Source: Eubacteriaceae bacterium (GTDB lineage Bacteria; Bacillota; Clostridia; Peptostreptococcales; Anaerovoracaceae). Taken from it: DNA of 45,944 nucleotides. Where the stretch lies: positions 1 to 45,944 of the forward strand of contig CABIXY010000003.1 of the NCBI GenBank assembly GCA_902362805.1, in the 5' to 3' direction. This document shows, piece by piece, positions 32,820 through 40,145 of the stretch (within the stretch, counting starts at the first letter, position 1; each line of letters opens with the position of its first letter). Below the pieces are notes generated by a model. The model made no database searches and was not told the origin of the DNA. It was given only the letters and a program-made list of their open reading frames with translations. The position numbers and the translations under genes were made by a program.

Positions 32820-33704
32820 ATGGCAGTATACGATTATGCTGAAACATTTACAAATCTGCTCCAGCAGAAATACGCGAAGGAGCTTTGCTCCGATGCCCTG
32901 ACCAAGAGTAACCCAGGCGTGAAGTTCATCAACGCCCAGACCATCAAATTGCCAAGAATGGCGGTAAGTGGATATAAGGACCACACCAGAACGCCAGGCT
33001 TCAATGCAGGTTCCCTGTCCAATGACTGGGAGGCTAAAAAGCTGGAACATGACAGGGATATTGAGTTCTTCGTAGACCCAATGGATATCGACGAGACGAA
33101 CCTGACCCTGTCTGTGGCGAACATTCAGAATACCTTCGAGACGGAGCAGGCAATCCCGGAGAAGGATTCCTACAGATATTCTAAGCTTCATGCAGAGCTG
33201 ACTGCGTACAGCGGCAGAATTGATACTACGGTAATTGCGGCGGCAAATTTTTTAGAATGGTTTGACGAGGAAATGGCGATCATGGACGAGGCATCCGTAC
33301 CAGAGGAAGGCAGGATGCTATATGTTACTCCGGTCATGAGAAAGATAGTCAAAGAAGCGGAAGGCATTCAGAGAGTGATGTCTGTGACAACACCATCTAC
33401 GATCAACCGAAAAGTACACAGCCTGGATGATGTGTCGATCAAGATGGTTCCGGCAGCGCGGATGAAGACCAAGTATGACTTCACCAATGGATGTGTTCCT
33501 GCAGCTGATGCAAAGCAGATCAATTGCATCCTGATTCATCCGACCTGTGTGGTCTGCAGGGACAAATACAGCTATATCAAGCTGTTCACACCTGGTACCG
33601 ACTCCAGAACTGCGGATGGTTATCTGTATCAGAACCGTAATTATGGAGACCTGTTCCTTCTGGAGAAGAAGGTGGAAGGTTGTTCCATCAATATCACGGC
33701 TTAA
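32820..33704 (+). CDS. major capsid protein
   Basis: 294 aa. Sequence MAVYDYAETFTNLLQQKYAK, then INAQTIKLPRMAVSGYKDHT and the strand TVIAAANFLEWFDEEMAI. The C-terminal half has LYVTPVMRKIVKEAEGIQRV and IHPTCVVCRDKYSYIKLFTP. This is a HK97-fold type coat protein of the kind paired with DUF4355 scaffolds. No protease gene is present in the head module, so maturation probably occurs without cleavage. GAGAGG lies upstream of the ATG. Confidence 0.93.
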   Translation: MAVYDYAETFTNLLQQKYAKELCSDALTKSNPGVKFINAQTIKLPRMAVSGYKDHTRTPGFNAGSLSNDWEAKKLEHDRDIEFFVDPMDIDETNLTLSVANIQNTFETEQAIPEKDSYRYSKLHAELTAYSGRIDTTVIAAANFLEWFDEEMAIMDEASVPEEGRMLYVTPVMRKIVKEAEGIQRVMSVTTPSTINRKVHSLDDVSIKMVPAARMKTKYDFTNGCVPAADAKQINCILIHPTCVVCRDKYSYIKLFTPGTDSRTADGYLYQNRNYGDLFLLEKKVEGCSINITA

Positions 33705-33714
33705 GGAGGACAAA

Positions 33715-34032
33715 ATGAAAGCGACAAAAGGGAATAAAGTTTACTCCATCGACGAAAGCCAGAAGCAGTTCTATATCGACGGAGGGTTTGACATCTTAAA
33801 TGATGAAGGCGCTGTAATTGCCTATGGACGTGGAAAGACCGTGCCGTATGAGCAGTATGCCGCCCTGAAAGCAAAGCTTGACGGGCTATCTGTATCGCCT
33901 GAAGACGACCAAGAGACCTTGGAAATCCTCAAGGCATACGCCAGTGAGCATGGGGTCGACCTAGGTAAGAGCACATCGATTGCAGGCATCGTCAAGAAGA
34001 TCAAGGCAGCAGAAGGTGCAGGTGAGCAGTAA
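33715..34032 (+). CDS. head-associated protein with HeH/SAP-like C-terminus
   Basis: 105 aa, with AAGGAGG before ATG 33715. The first half is strand-rich (KVYSIDESQKQFYIDGGFDI). The C-terminus is a helix-extended-helix candidate (ETLEILKAYASEHGVDLGKS, SIAGIVKKIKAAEG), a motif seen in small phage head proteins next to the capsid gene. The stop overlaps the next start (TAATG). Confidence 0.7.
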   Translation: MKATKGNKVYSIDESQKQFYIDGGFDILNDEGAVIAYGRGKTVPYEQYAALKAKLDGLSVSPEDDQETLEILKAYASEHGVDLGKSTSIAGIVKKIKAAEGAGEQ

Positions 34033-34424
34033 TGTATGCCGCATATGCTGCACCTGAAGATTATGCCGTCTATGGCAGCGGGATGATACCTGATGAGGAG
34101 ATTGACAAACGCCTCCGTGCAGCCAGCCGTCACATCGATGCTCTTACCTTCAATCGGATCATTGGTAAGGGTTTCGAGTTTCTTACGGAATTCCAGCAGG
34201 AGCTGGTCAAAGAGGCAGTCTGCCTACAGGCGGATTTTGAATACGAGAACGCAGATGAAATTGATACCGTGCTATCCTCGTATTCTATCAATGGCGTGTC
34301 TGCCCAGTTTGGTGAAGGGTGGAATATGATGGTCCAAAACGGCATTGCAATGAGAAAAGATACTTACGAGCTGCTGAAACAGACCGGGCTGACCTGCCGG
34401 GTTAACAGGAGGTGGCATCCATGA
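34032..34424 (+). CDS. head-tail connector protein (gp15/gp6-like adaptor)
   Basis: 130 aa, helical: MIPDEEIDKRLRAASRHIDA, FQQELVKEAVCLQADFEYEN. The length and the position right after the capsid fit the portal adaptor that closes the filled head. It overlaps the next gene by 4 nt. Confidence 0.82.
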   Translation: MYAAYAAPEDYAVYGSGMIPDEEIDKRLRAASRHIDALTFNRIIGKGFEFLTEFQQELVKEAVCLQADFEYENADEIDTVLSSYSINGVSAQFGEGWNMMVQNGIAMRKDTYELLKQTGLTCRVNRRWHP

Positions 34425-34759
34425 AGTATCCCTGTTTAGTGCCGAAAAGACTGTGCAGAACGGATATCCATGTAGAGATTGAAGCGGAAGGCATATCGGA
34501 AGACGGAGAACCGTTACAAGCATATATCGCCGATTTGAAATGCAACTATCAGGACGGCGGAAAGCGTATCCTGACGGAAGAGCAGAAACTGGTCGAAGTG
34601 TCAGGCACTGCGCTGCTTCCCGGTGACATCTGCCCGGAGCTTGCAAATCTGACCAGCGGTACCGTGACGGTGCATGGTATCCAGAGGAGGATCGCCGAGG
34701 GCAGGAAGCATAGGAATCCTGACGGCACGGTCAACTATACGGAGCTGAGGCTGTTATGA
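34421..34759 (+). CDS. minor capsid/head-tail joining protein 1
   Basis: 112 aa from ATG 34421, preceded by AGGAGGTGG. Strand-rich (DIHVEIEAEGISEDGEPLQA, VEVSGTALLPGDIC). It resembles the Minor_capsid_1 family and occupies the stopper position. Confidence 0.75.
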   Translation: MKYPCLVPKRLCRTDIHVEIEAEGISEDGEPLQAYIADLKCNYQDGGKRILTEEQKLVEVSGTALLPGDICPELANLTSGTVTVHGIQRRIAEGRKHRNPDGTVNYTELRLL

Positions 34760-35139
34760 TCAGAGCAAATTCAAGAGTTACAATCAATACTATGCGGATT
34801 AAGCAGCTGACGGGAGCACAGGTCACCGCTTTGGAGCAGACGGCCGAAGCCCTGCATACGGAAGTGGTGCAGGCGCAGGTCATCCCTTTTGATACGGGAA
34901 ACCTGCAGAATGAAAGCATGTTCGTGGATTACTCCGAAAGTGCAAAGGGAATCGCGACACTGGTGCATACGACGCCGTATGCCAGAAGGCTGTACTTCCA
35001 TCCGGAGTACGATTTTCATACCGACGAGAATCCCAATGCCAGGGGGGAATGGTATGAAGACTGGCTGCCTGGCGGCAAATATGAGAAATTCGCATCGGAT
35101 GCGTTCAAGGAATTTTACAGAAGGGCGGGTGGTCTGTGA
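34756..35139 (+). CDS. minor capsid/head-tail joining protein 2
   Basis: 127 aa, overlapping the preceding stop (ATGA). TGNLQNESMFVDYSESAKGI and ATLVHTTPYARRLYFHPEYD carry the aromatic PYARR-YFHP pattern typical of the Minor_capsid_2 / HK97 gp10-like family, a neck or tail completion protein. Confidence 0.82.
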   Translation: MIRANSRVTINTMRIKQLTGAQVTALEQTAEALHTEVVQAQVIPFDTGNLQNESMFVDYSESAKGIATLVHTTPYARRLYFHPEYDFHTDENPNARGEWYEDWLPGGKYEKFASDAFKEFYRRAGGL

Positions 35140-35543
35140 TGCTGTCATTAGCGGATGTTAGGGACTGGCTTAAGGCTATAGGTCCTGCAGAACACTATTA
35201 TATCGGCAAGCTGGATAACAAACAGGAGAAATCCATCGGCATTTACCAGCGGAAAGAGAATGGCCCGCCAGTCATGGCGATCGGAGGGCTGGATAATACA
35301 AGGTATGATGTCAAGAAGATATCCGTGCTTATACATTGGAACAAGAATGCGAGGGAGACCGAAGAGGTCTCCTTTGCACTTTTTGAGAAGTTAAGAAAAT
35401 TAGGAAGTATTGAGATCAGCGGGATGCATATCGACTGTCTGATGCTGCAGGTGCTGGAACCCCAGGATGTGGGTACCGACGACAATGGCATATATGAGAG
35501 GGTGATCTGGTTCGATCTCTACTATGAAAGGAGAATGGAATAA
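35139..35543 (+). CDS. minor capsid/tail terminator-like protein 3
   Basis: 134 aa from ATG 35139 (GTG 35136 possible), overlapping both neighbours by one base. MLSLADVRDWLKAIGPAEHY, then DVKKISVLIHWNKNARETEE and ending EMQ-free FDLYYERRME. It corresponds to Minor_capsid_3, which occupies the tail terminator position. Confidence 0.8.
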   Translation: MLSLADVRDWLKAIGPAEHYYIGKLDNKQEKSIGIYQRKENGPPVMAIGGLDNTRYDVKKISVLIHWNKNARETEEVSFALFEKLRKLGSIEISGMHIDCLMLQVLEPQDVGTDDNGIYERVIWFDLYYERRME

Positions 35544-35992
35544 TGGCAGATGTAAGGAAGGGTGTATACCCTTGTTATGAGAACCAGTTTCAGATTGATA
35601 CTGCGGCATCCGGCGCGACGGCAGCCATGAAGACCATTGCTGACTGCGAATCTTTTGGCGTCAGTTTTGATAATGGTGTGGAAGAGTGGACGCCCTTTGA
35701 CACGGAAGGATGGACCAGACGGCTCTTGACCGCAAAGTCAATCACGGTATCCGTGACAGCAAAGAGAAATGTCGGAGATGCGGGAAATGATGCGGTAGCA
35801 GCGCTGGCATGGGTGAATGGAAGAGGTGCGGAGAAAGATTTCCAGTGGACTTTCCCTGACGGCACAGTGGTGAAATTTGCCGGGGCGGTCATCAACGTGA
35901 CCAATGTCGGAGCGGGAGACTCCACGGCGGTAGCACCTCTTGAGTTCGAAATCCTGAGCAATGGGAAGCCGGAAGTGACGCCGGCAGCGTAA
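35543..35992 (+). CDS. major tail tube protein
   Basis: 149 aa. MADVRKGVYPCYENQFQIDT, then ADCESFGVSFDNGVEEWTPF, RRLLTAKSITVSVTAKRNVG and APLEFEILSNGKPEVTPA. The beta-rich pattern, length and place before the tail chaperones identify the tube subunit. It is followed by a terminator hairpin that may help set its expression above the next genes. Confidence 0.9.
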   Translation: MADVRKGVYPCYENQFQIDTAASGATAAMKTIADCESFGVSFDNGVEEWTPFDTEGWTRRLLTAKSITVSVTAKRNVGDAGNDAVAALAWVNGRGAEKDFQWTFPDGTVVKFAGAVINVTNVGAGDSTAVAPLEFEILSNGKPEVTPAA

Positions 35993-35997
35993 AGAGT

Positions 35998-36024
35998 GGC
36001 AGGGGCAGCCCTGCCTTTCATTTT
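35998..36024 (+). terminator. intra-operon terminator after the tail tube gene
   Basis: GGCAGGG (35998-36004), loop GCAG, CCCTGCC (36009-36015), then TTTCATTTT. It probably reduces transcription into the chaperone and tape measure genes. Confidence 0.75.
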
Positions 36025-36034
36025 AGGAGGAATT

Positions 36035-36328
36035 ATGAAACGATTAGATATTACGGAAAAACTCAGCTTTGATAAGAAGCCGGTATTGGTGATTAAAGAC
36101 AAAGAAGTCGAAGTTGATAACAGCGCGGTAACAGTGCTGAAAATCATGGGACTGATGGGTGACAACCCTACGCCGAAAGATATCACGGAAGCCTATGAGC
36201 TGCTCTTTGATACGAAAGGAAGAAAGGTGATTGAAGGATTGAAGCTGGACTTCAACGGTCTTGTTACCGTGATTCAGTCGGCGATTACCCTGATTACAGA
36301 CAATGGCGAACCGGCGGGGGAGCAGTAG
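36035..36328 (+). CDS. tail assembly chaperone, short form (gpG-like)
   Basis: 97 aa from ATG 36035 (AGGAGG upstream; the 35996 start would lie in the terminator). MKRLDITEKLSFDKKPVLVI, then VTVLKIMGLMGDNPTPKDIT and ending DNGEPAGEQ. It lies between the tube and tape-measure genes, the fixed position of the frameshifted tail chaperone pair. A G-run at its 3' end allows a -1 shift into the downstream frame. Confidence 0.85.
   Translation: MKRLDITEKLSFDKKPVLVIKDKEVEVDNSAVTVLKIMGLMGDNPTPKDITEAYELLFDTKGRKVIEGLKLDFNGLVTVIQSAITLITDNGEPAGEQ
36314..36322 (+). promoter_or_regulatory. candidate programmed -1 frameshift site
   Basis: Codons GCG GGG GAG with a run of five G (36316-36320), 4-12 nt before the TAG of the short chaperone. 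A -1 slip of the Gly codon GGG onto GGG gives GGA GCA GTA GAG CCG TGG, entering the Gp15-like frame. That frame has no ATG, GTG or TTG between its last stop (36234) and the ATG at 36376. Confidence 0.65.
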
Positions 36329-36666
36329 AGCCGTGGTATTCGCTTACAGATGACTTTGACCTAATTGTATCCTCCATGCTCAGCCAGTACGGCATCAGGA
36401 TGATGTCGGAGTCCTTTCATGATGTAACTTGGGATGAGTTTGCAGCATTGCTGACAGGACTGGATGGAAATACGGCTCTTGGAAAGATCGTGGCAATCCG
36501 GGCAGAAGATGATAAAGACATGCTTAAATCGTTTACGCCGGAACAGAGACGGATCAGGAATGAATACCGCAGCAGCATTGCAAAGAAGGTCAAAAAAGAG
36601 GATATGGCGAAAGTGCTCGAGGCGTATAAACAGGCATTCATACAAATGGCAGGTGATAGCAATTAA
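36319..36666 (+). CDS. tail assembly chaperone extension (Gp15-like), read by -1 frameshift
   Basis: The downstream frame encodes EPWYSLTDDFDLIVSSMLSQ, then MSESFHDVTWDEFAALLTGL and KSFTPEQRRIRNEYRS. The opening and the WDEF..LL segment are typical of the phage Gp15 family. The conserved EPWYS start lies upstream of the only ATG (36376), which has no ribosome binding site, so the product is most likely made as a fusion with the short chaperone, like gpG-T of lambda. The fusion would be about 210 aa. Confidence 0.75.
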   Translation, partial: GAVEPWYSLTDDFDLIVSSMLSQYGIRMMSESFHDVTWDEFAALLTGLDGNTALGKIVAIRAEDDKDMLKSFTPEQRRIRNEYRSSIAKKVKKEDMAKVLEAYKQAFIQMAGDSN

Positions 36667-36811
36667 AAAAATCAAATGTAGTTACTGCAACCAGACATTG
36701 TTATTTGCCAGACAGATTGATGGGGAAATTAAATGTCCCCGTTGCAGGAAAATCAATAAGATAAAGATGGAAGATAAAGAGACAGAGCCTGGGGCCACAC
36801 CGTCAGAGTAG
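36653..36811 (+). CDS. Com-like zinc-binding protein
   Basis: 52 aa from GTG 36653, overlapping the chaperone end. Four cysteines, Cys9, Cys12, Cys28 and Cys31 (IKCSYCNQTLLF, EIKCPRCRKIN), match the zinc ribbon of the Com family of phage Mu. Mu Com binds mRNA and opens a stem that hides the mom start. Here no mom follows; instead a strong hairpin over the start region of the tape-measure gene begins 10 nt after the stop. GTG is the only credible start and its ribosome binding site is weak. An RNA-binding regulatory role is inferred. Confidence 0.75.
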   Translation: MIAIKKIKCSYCNQTLLFARQIDGEIKCPRCRKINKIKMEDKETEPGATPSE

Positions 36812-36820
36812 TGAGCCGGT

Positions 36821-36847
36821 GCCTGCTTTTCAAATAGAAAGGCAGGC
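36821..36847 (+). promoter_or_regulatory. hairpin covering the tape-measure ribosome binding site
   Basis: GCCTGCTTTTC (36821-36831) pairs with GAAAGGCAGGC (36837-36847), 11 bp with one G-U, loop AAATA. The 3' arm contains AAAGGCAGG, the only ribosome-binding-like sequence for starts at 36848 (GTG) or 36854 (ATG). There is no T-run, so it is not a terminator. Confidence 0.75.
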
Positions 36848-36853
36848 GTGTCT

Positions 36854-39754
36854 ATGGCTCAAAGTGTAGGTCAGATCGGGCTTGACCTGGTCGTAAATCA
36901 GAATCAATTTAATAGGCAGATGCAGGGCATTACGGGTCTAGCCAAGAAGGCAGGCGCCGCACTTGCCGGCGCATTTGCAGTCAAGAAGCTGGCAGAATTC
37001 ACAGCCTCCTGTATCGAGCTGGGGTCAGACCTTACAGAGGTGCAAAACGTTGTGGATGTGGCTTTCCCGCACATGACAGCCCAGATGGACAAGTGGGCAA
37101 AGAGTGCAGCAACGTCATTCGGATTATCTGAGACGATGGCAAAGCGATATGCAGGCACCTTCGGAGCGATGTCGAAAGCTTTCGGTTTTACGGAAAAAGA
37201 AGCCTATGAAATGTCCACAACGCTGACGGGTCTGGCCGGTGATGTGGCTTCTTTTTATAATATCGCGCAGGATGAAGCGTACACGAAACTCAAGTCTGTG
37301 TTTACCGGCGAGACCGAGACACTCAAAGACCTGGGCATCGTCATGACGCAGAACGCACTAGACGCATATGCGATGGCTAACGGAATCGGAAAGACCACGT
37401 CGGCCATGAGCGAGCAGGAGAAAGTCGCTCTGCGATATAAGTTCGTACAGGACCAGCTGCAGCTTGCAACCGGCGACTTCATCAGGACACAAGACAGCTG
37501 GGCGAACCAGGTGAGAATTCTGAAGTTGCAGTGGGATTCCCTTAAGGCGACACTTGGGCAGGGCTTCATTAATTTATTTACGCCGATTATCAAGGTGATC
37601 AATATTGTCCTTTCCAAGATTGCGACCCTGGCGAATGCTTTCAGGGCATTCACGGAACTGATTACAGGCAAGAAAGGAAAGTCTGGAGGAGGCAATGCTT
37701 TTGATACGACGGCAAAGTCTGCGGATGCTGCGGCAGCAAGTGCGGGAGGCGCATCTGATGCCGTGGGCGGTGCAGCCGACAACATCGACAAGGCGACAAA
37801 GGCAGCCAAGGAAAACAAAAACGTAACCCTTGGAATCGACGAGCTGAACACTGTATCACAATCCTCTGATGGCGGAGGCGGCGGATCGGGAGGTTCCGGA
37901 GGCGGCGGAGGTGCAGCCGGGGAAGATGTTGACTACGGCGAACTCGCAGACGGGGAAACCGTGCTTGACGAACTGGATGAGAAGTATAAGAAGCTGATTG
38001 AACGAATCAAGGAACTGAAAGCTTTGTTCGTCGAGGGTTGGAAACTGGGCATTGGAGATTTATCCGTGCTCGATTCAATCAAGGATCAGTGTGACAGCAT
38101 CAGAGAAAGCCTTAAAGATATCTTTACTGATGAAGCAGTCGTAAATGCTGCGAACACATTTCTTGATAAGATGGCATTTTCTCTGGGTGAGATTTCCGGT
38201 TCCTTTGCTTCGATAGGTCTGACCATAGCGGATAACGTGACAGGCGGTATTGCAAAGTACCTTGACCAGAATAAGGGCTTCATCAAGGCAAAGCTGGTGA
38301 ATATGTTTGATGCATCCGGTGACATCGCTTTGAAGATTGGGGAATTGTCAGCTACAGTTGCGGAGATCTTCACGGTATTCCGCAGTCCAAAAGCCAAACA
38401 GATTACCGCTGATATTATTGCAGTGTTTTCTAATGGCTTTTTAGAGGCGGCTGAAATTGCTCTTAAATTTGGTCGGGATGTGATCGACACCATTGCGGAC
38501 CCGATCATCAATAACAAGGATAAAATCAAAGAGGCGCTGGACAATACCCTTGCGCCAATCCAGACATTCACGAGCGCAGTTAGTGAGCTGGTGACTAATA
38601 CTGCAAAGAAGATTACGGAAGTCTATGATACTTATATCAGTCCGGCATTTAGTAAAATTTCTACAGGGCTGAGCACGGTGTTCACTGCGGTGCTGAATGC
38701 ATATAACACATATCTGGCGCCGGTGCTGCAGTATATTGCTGACGGCTTTAAAAAGCTGAAAGACAACCATCTGCAGCCAGTCATTGATAAGTTCCTTGAG
38801 TTTGCAGGGAATGTCGTCGACTGCATTGCCACGGTATGGGAAGCAATCTCTCCGTTTGTCGGGTGGATTGCCGGTGAATTTGTAGAGAAAATTGCGACTG
38901 GATTGAAGTCTGCCTGGGATAGTTTCAGCACGATTTTCGGATATATCGCAGACATCATCAGTGGTCTGCTCGATATACTGAACGGGTTGATCACCTTCAT
39001 CAAAGGTGTATTTGCAGGTAACTGGAAGACTGCATGGACAGGCATAAAGGAGACCTTCAGCGGAATCTGGAAAACCATTAAAGCTGTGTTTTCCCCATTT
39101 ACTGATTGGCTGAATGAGAAAGTCATCCAGCCGGTGAAAGGCATGGTGGAGAAGATCAAGTCCGCAATGGGTACCGTGGCTGACTGGATCAAGAAGAAAG
39201 TGCTGAATCCGGTCAAATCAGCATACGACAGTTTCTGGACCGGTCTCAAGAAAATATGCAACAGCATACTAGCTGGAATCGAGACGATGGCCAATGGCGT
39301 GGTTCGCGGAATTAACAAGGTGATTAATGCTCTGAATAAATTGAGCTTTGATGTCCCTGATTGGGTGACTGATCTGACGGGGATGACCAGCTTCGGTTTC
39401 AATTTAAGTACGATTGGCGAAGTATCCCTGCCAAGGCTTGCAGAGGGTGGTTACGTTAAGCGCAATACGCCGCAGCTTGCCATGATAGGAGACAATACAC
39501 GCTATGGCGAGATTGTGGCACCGGAGAATAAGCTTCTTGAAATGGCTAAGCTGGCGGCACAAGGAAACCAGGGTGATACTGCAGCTATCGTATCTGCAAT
39601 TGAGAGCCTAAAGGAAACTATTCTGCGAACAGATGAACAGGCAATCAGTTTGTGCGTATATCTCGATGGCAAGCAGATTATGAAATCAGTAGAGAAACAC
39701 CAGGGAGAGCGGGGAAAGACCCTTTTAGGGAACAACCTGGGATATAACTATTAA
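36854..39754 (+). CDS. tail tape measure protein
   Basis: 966 aa, the longest gene, which sets tail length and is ejected with the DNA. An N-terminal helical part has MAQSVGQIGLDLVVNQNQFN and ITGLAKKAGAALAGAFAVKK, followed by a phage-tail TP901-type domain (DLGIVMTQNALDAYAMANGI). A Gly-rich linker at about 336-352 leads to long amphipathic helical repeats and a Trp-rich C-terminal part (WKTAWTGIKETFSGIWKTIK). The end (PRLAEGGYVKRNTPQLAMIG) is the usual tape-measure terminal motif. No lysozyme or peptidase domain is evident. ATG 36854 or GTG 36848 may start it; both are next to the hairpin. Confidence 0.95.
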   Translation: MAQSVGQIGLDLVVNQNQFNRQMQGITGLAKKAGAALAGAFAVKKLAEFTASCIELGSDLTEVQNVVDVAFPHMTAQMDKWAKSAATSFGLSETMAKRYAGTFGAMSKAFGFTEKEAYEMSTTLTGLAGDVASFYNIAQDEAYTKLKSVFTGETETLKDLGIVMTQNALDAYAMANGIGKTTSAMSEQEKVALRYKFVQDQLQLATGDFIRTQDSWANQVRILKLQWDSLKATLGQGFINLFTPIIKVINIVLSKIATLANAFRAFTELITGKKGKSGGGNAFDTTAKSADAAAASAGGASDAVGGAADNIDKATKAAKENKNVTLGIDELNTVSQSSDGGGGGSGGSGGGGGAAGEDVDYGELADGETVLDELDEKYKKLIERIKELKALFVEGWKLGIGDLSVLDSIKDQCDSIRESLKDIFTDEAVVNAANTFLDKMAFSLGEISGSFASIGLTIADNVTGGIAKYLDQNKGFIKAKLVNMFDASGDIALKIGELSATVAEIFTVFRSPKAKQITADIIAVFSNGFLEAAEIALKFGRDVIDTIADPIINNKDKIKEALDNTLAPIQTFTSAVSELVTNTAKKITEVYDTYISPAFSKISTGLSTVFTAVLNAYNTYLAPVLQYIADGFKKLKDNHLQPVIDKFLEFAGNVVDCIATVWEAISPFVGWIAGEFVEKIATGLKSAWDSFSTIFGYIADIISGLLDILNGLITFIKGVFAGNWKTAWTGIKETFSGIWKTIKAVFSPFTDWLNEKVIQPVKGMVEKIKSAMGTVADWIKKKVLNPVKSAYDSFWTGLKKICNSILAGIETMANGVVRGINKVINALNKLSFDVPDWVTDLTGMTSFGFNLSTIGEVSLPRLAEGGYVKRNTPQLAMIGDNTRYGEIVAPENKLLEMAKLAAQGNQGDTAAIVSAIESLKETILRTDEQAISLCVYLDGKQIMKSVEKHQGERGKTLLGNNLGYNY

Positions 39755-39763
39755 GGAGGACGT

Positions 39764-40144
39764 ATGAAGGCATTAGTCAGAATCGGAACATTTGATTTCC
39801 CACAGCCCCTTGAATATGAATCGACGACAGCTACCCTTGTTGATTCTGGAAGGAATATAAAAGGAGTGGCAATCGGTGCCGTCATCAGGGAGGATGTAGC
39901 GAAAGTATCCATGAGTTGGAATTTCCTGTCTACGAAACAGTGGGCGGATATCAGCAAATGTTTCTTAAGCAAGTACGGCGGTGGGTTTTACCGCAACGTG
40001 ACGTTTTTCTGTCAGGATTCGGGCACGTGGGAGACGCGGAAGATGTATGTCTCAGACCGTGTTGCAAAGACTTATCGTGTCGACCCTAAAACAGGTGCTG
40101 TACTAGGTTACGAGAACCCGAAGCTGTCCCTGGTGGAGGTATAA
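39764..40144 (+). CDS. distal tail protein-like (small tail-tip protein)
   Basis: 126 aa with AAGGAGG upstream. Strand-rich: MKALVRIGTFDFPQPLEYES, KVSMSWNFLSTKQWADISKC, FFCQDSGTWETRKMYVSDR. The gene lies between the tape measure and the large tail protein, where a Dit-like or tail completion protein is expected. It is shorter than typical Dit, so the assignment is by position. Confidence 0.7.
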   Translation: MKALVRIGTFDFPQPLEYESTTATLVDSGRNIKGVAIGAVIREDVAKVSMSWNFLSTKQWADISKCFLSKYGGGFYRNVTFFCQDSGTWETRKMYVSDRVAKTYRVDPKTGAVLGYENPKLSLVEV

Positions 40145-40145
40145 C

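Noticed and set aside
36376..36666. Gp15-like frame as an independent gene starting at ATG 36376
   Set aside because: The conserved EPWYS segment lies upstream of that ATG, and the ATG has no ribosome binding site. A frameshift product fits better.
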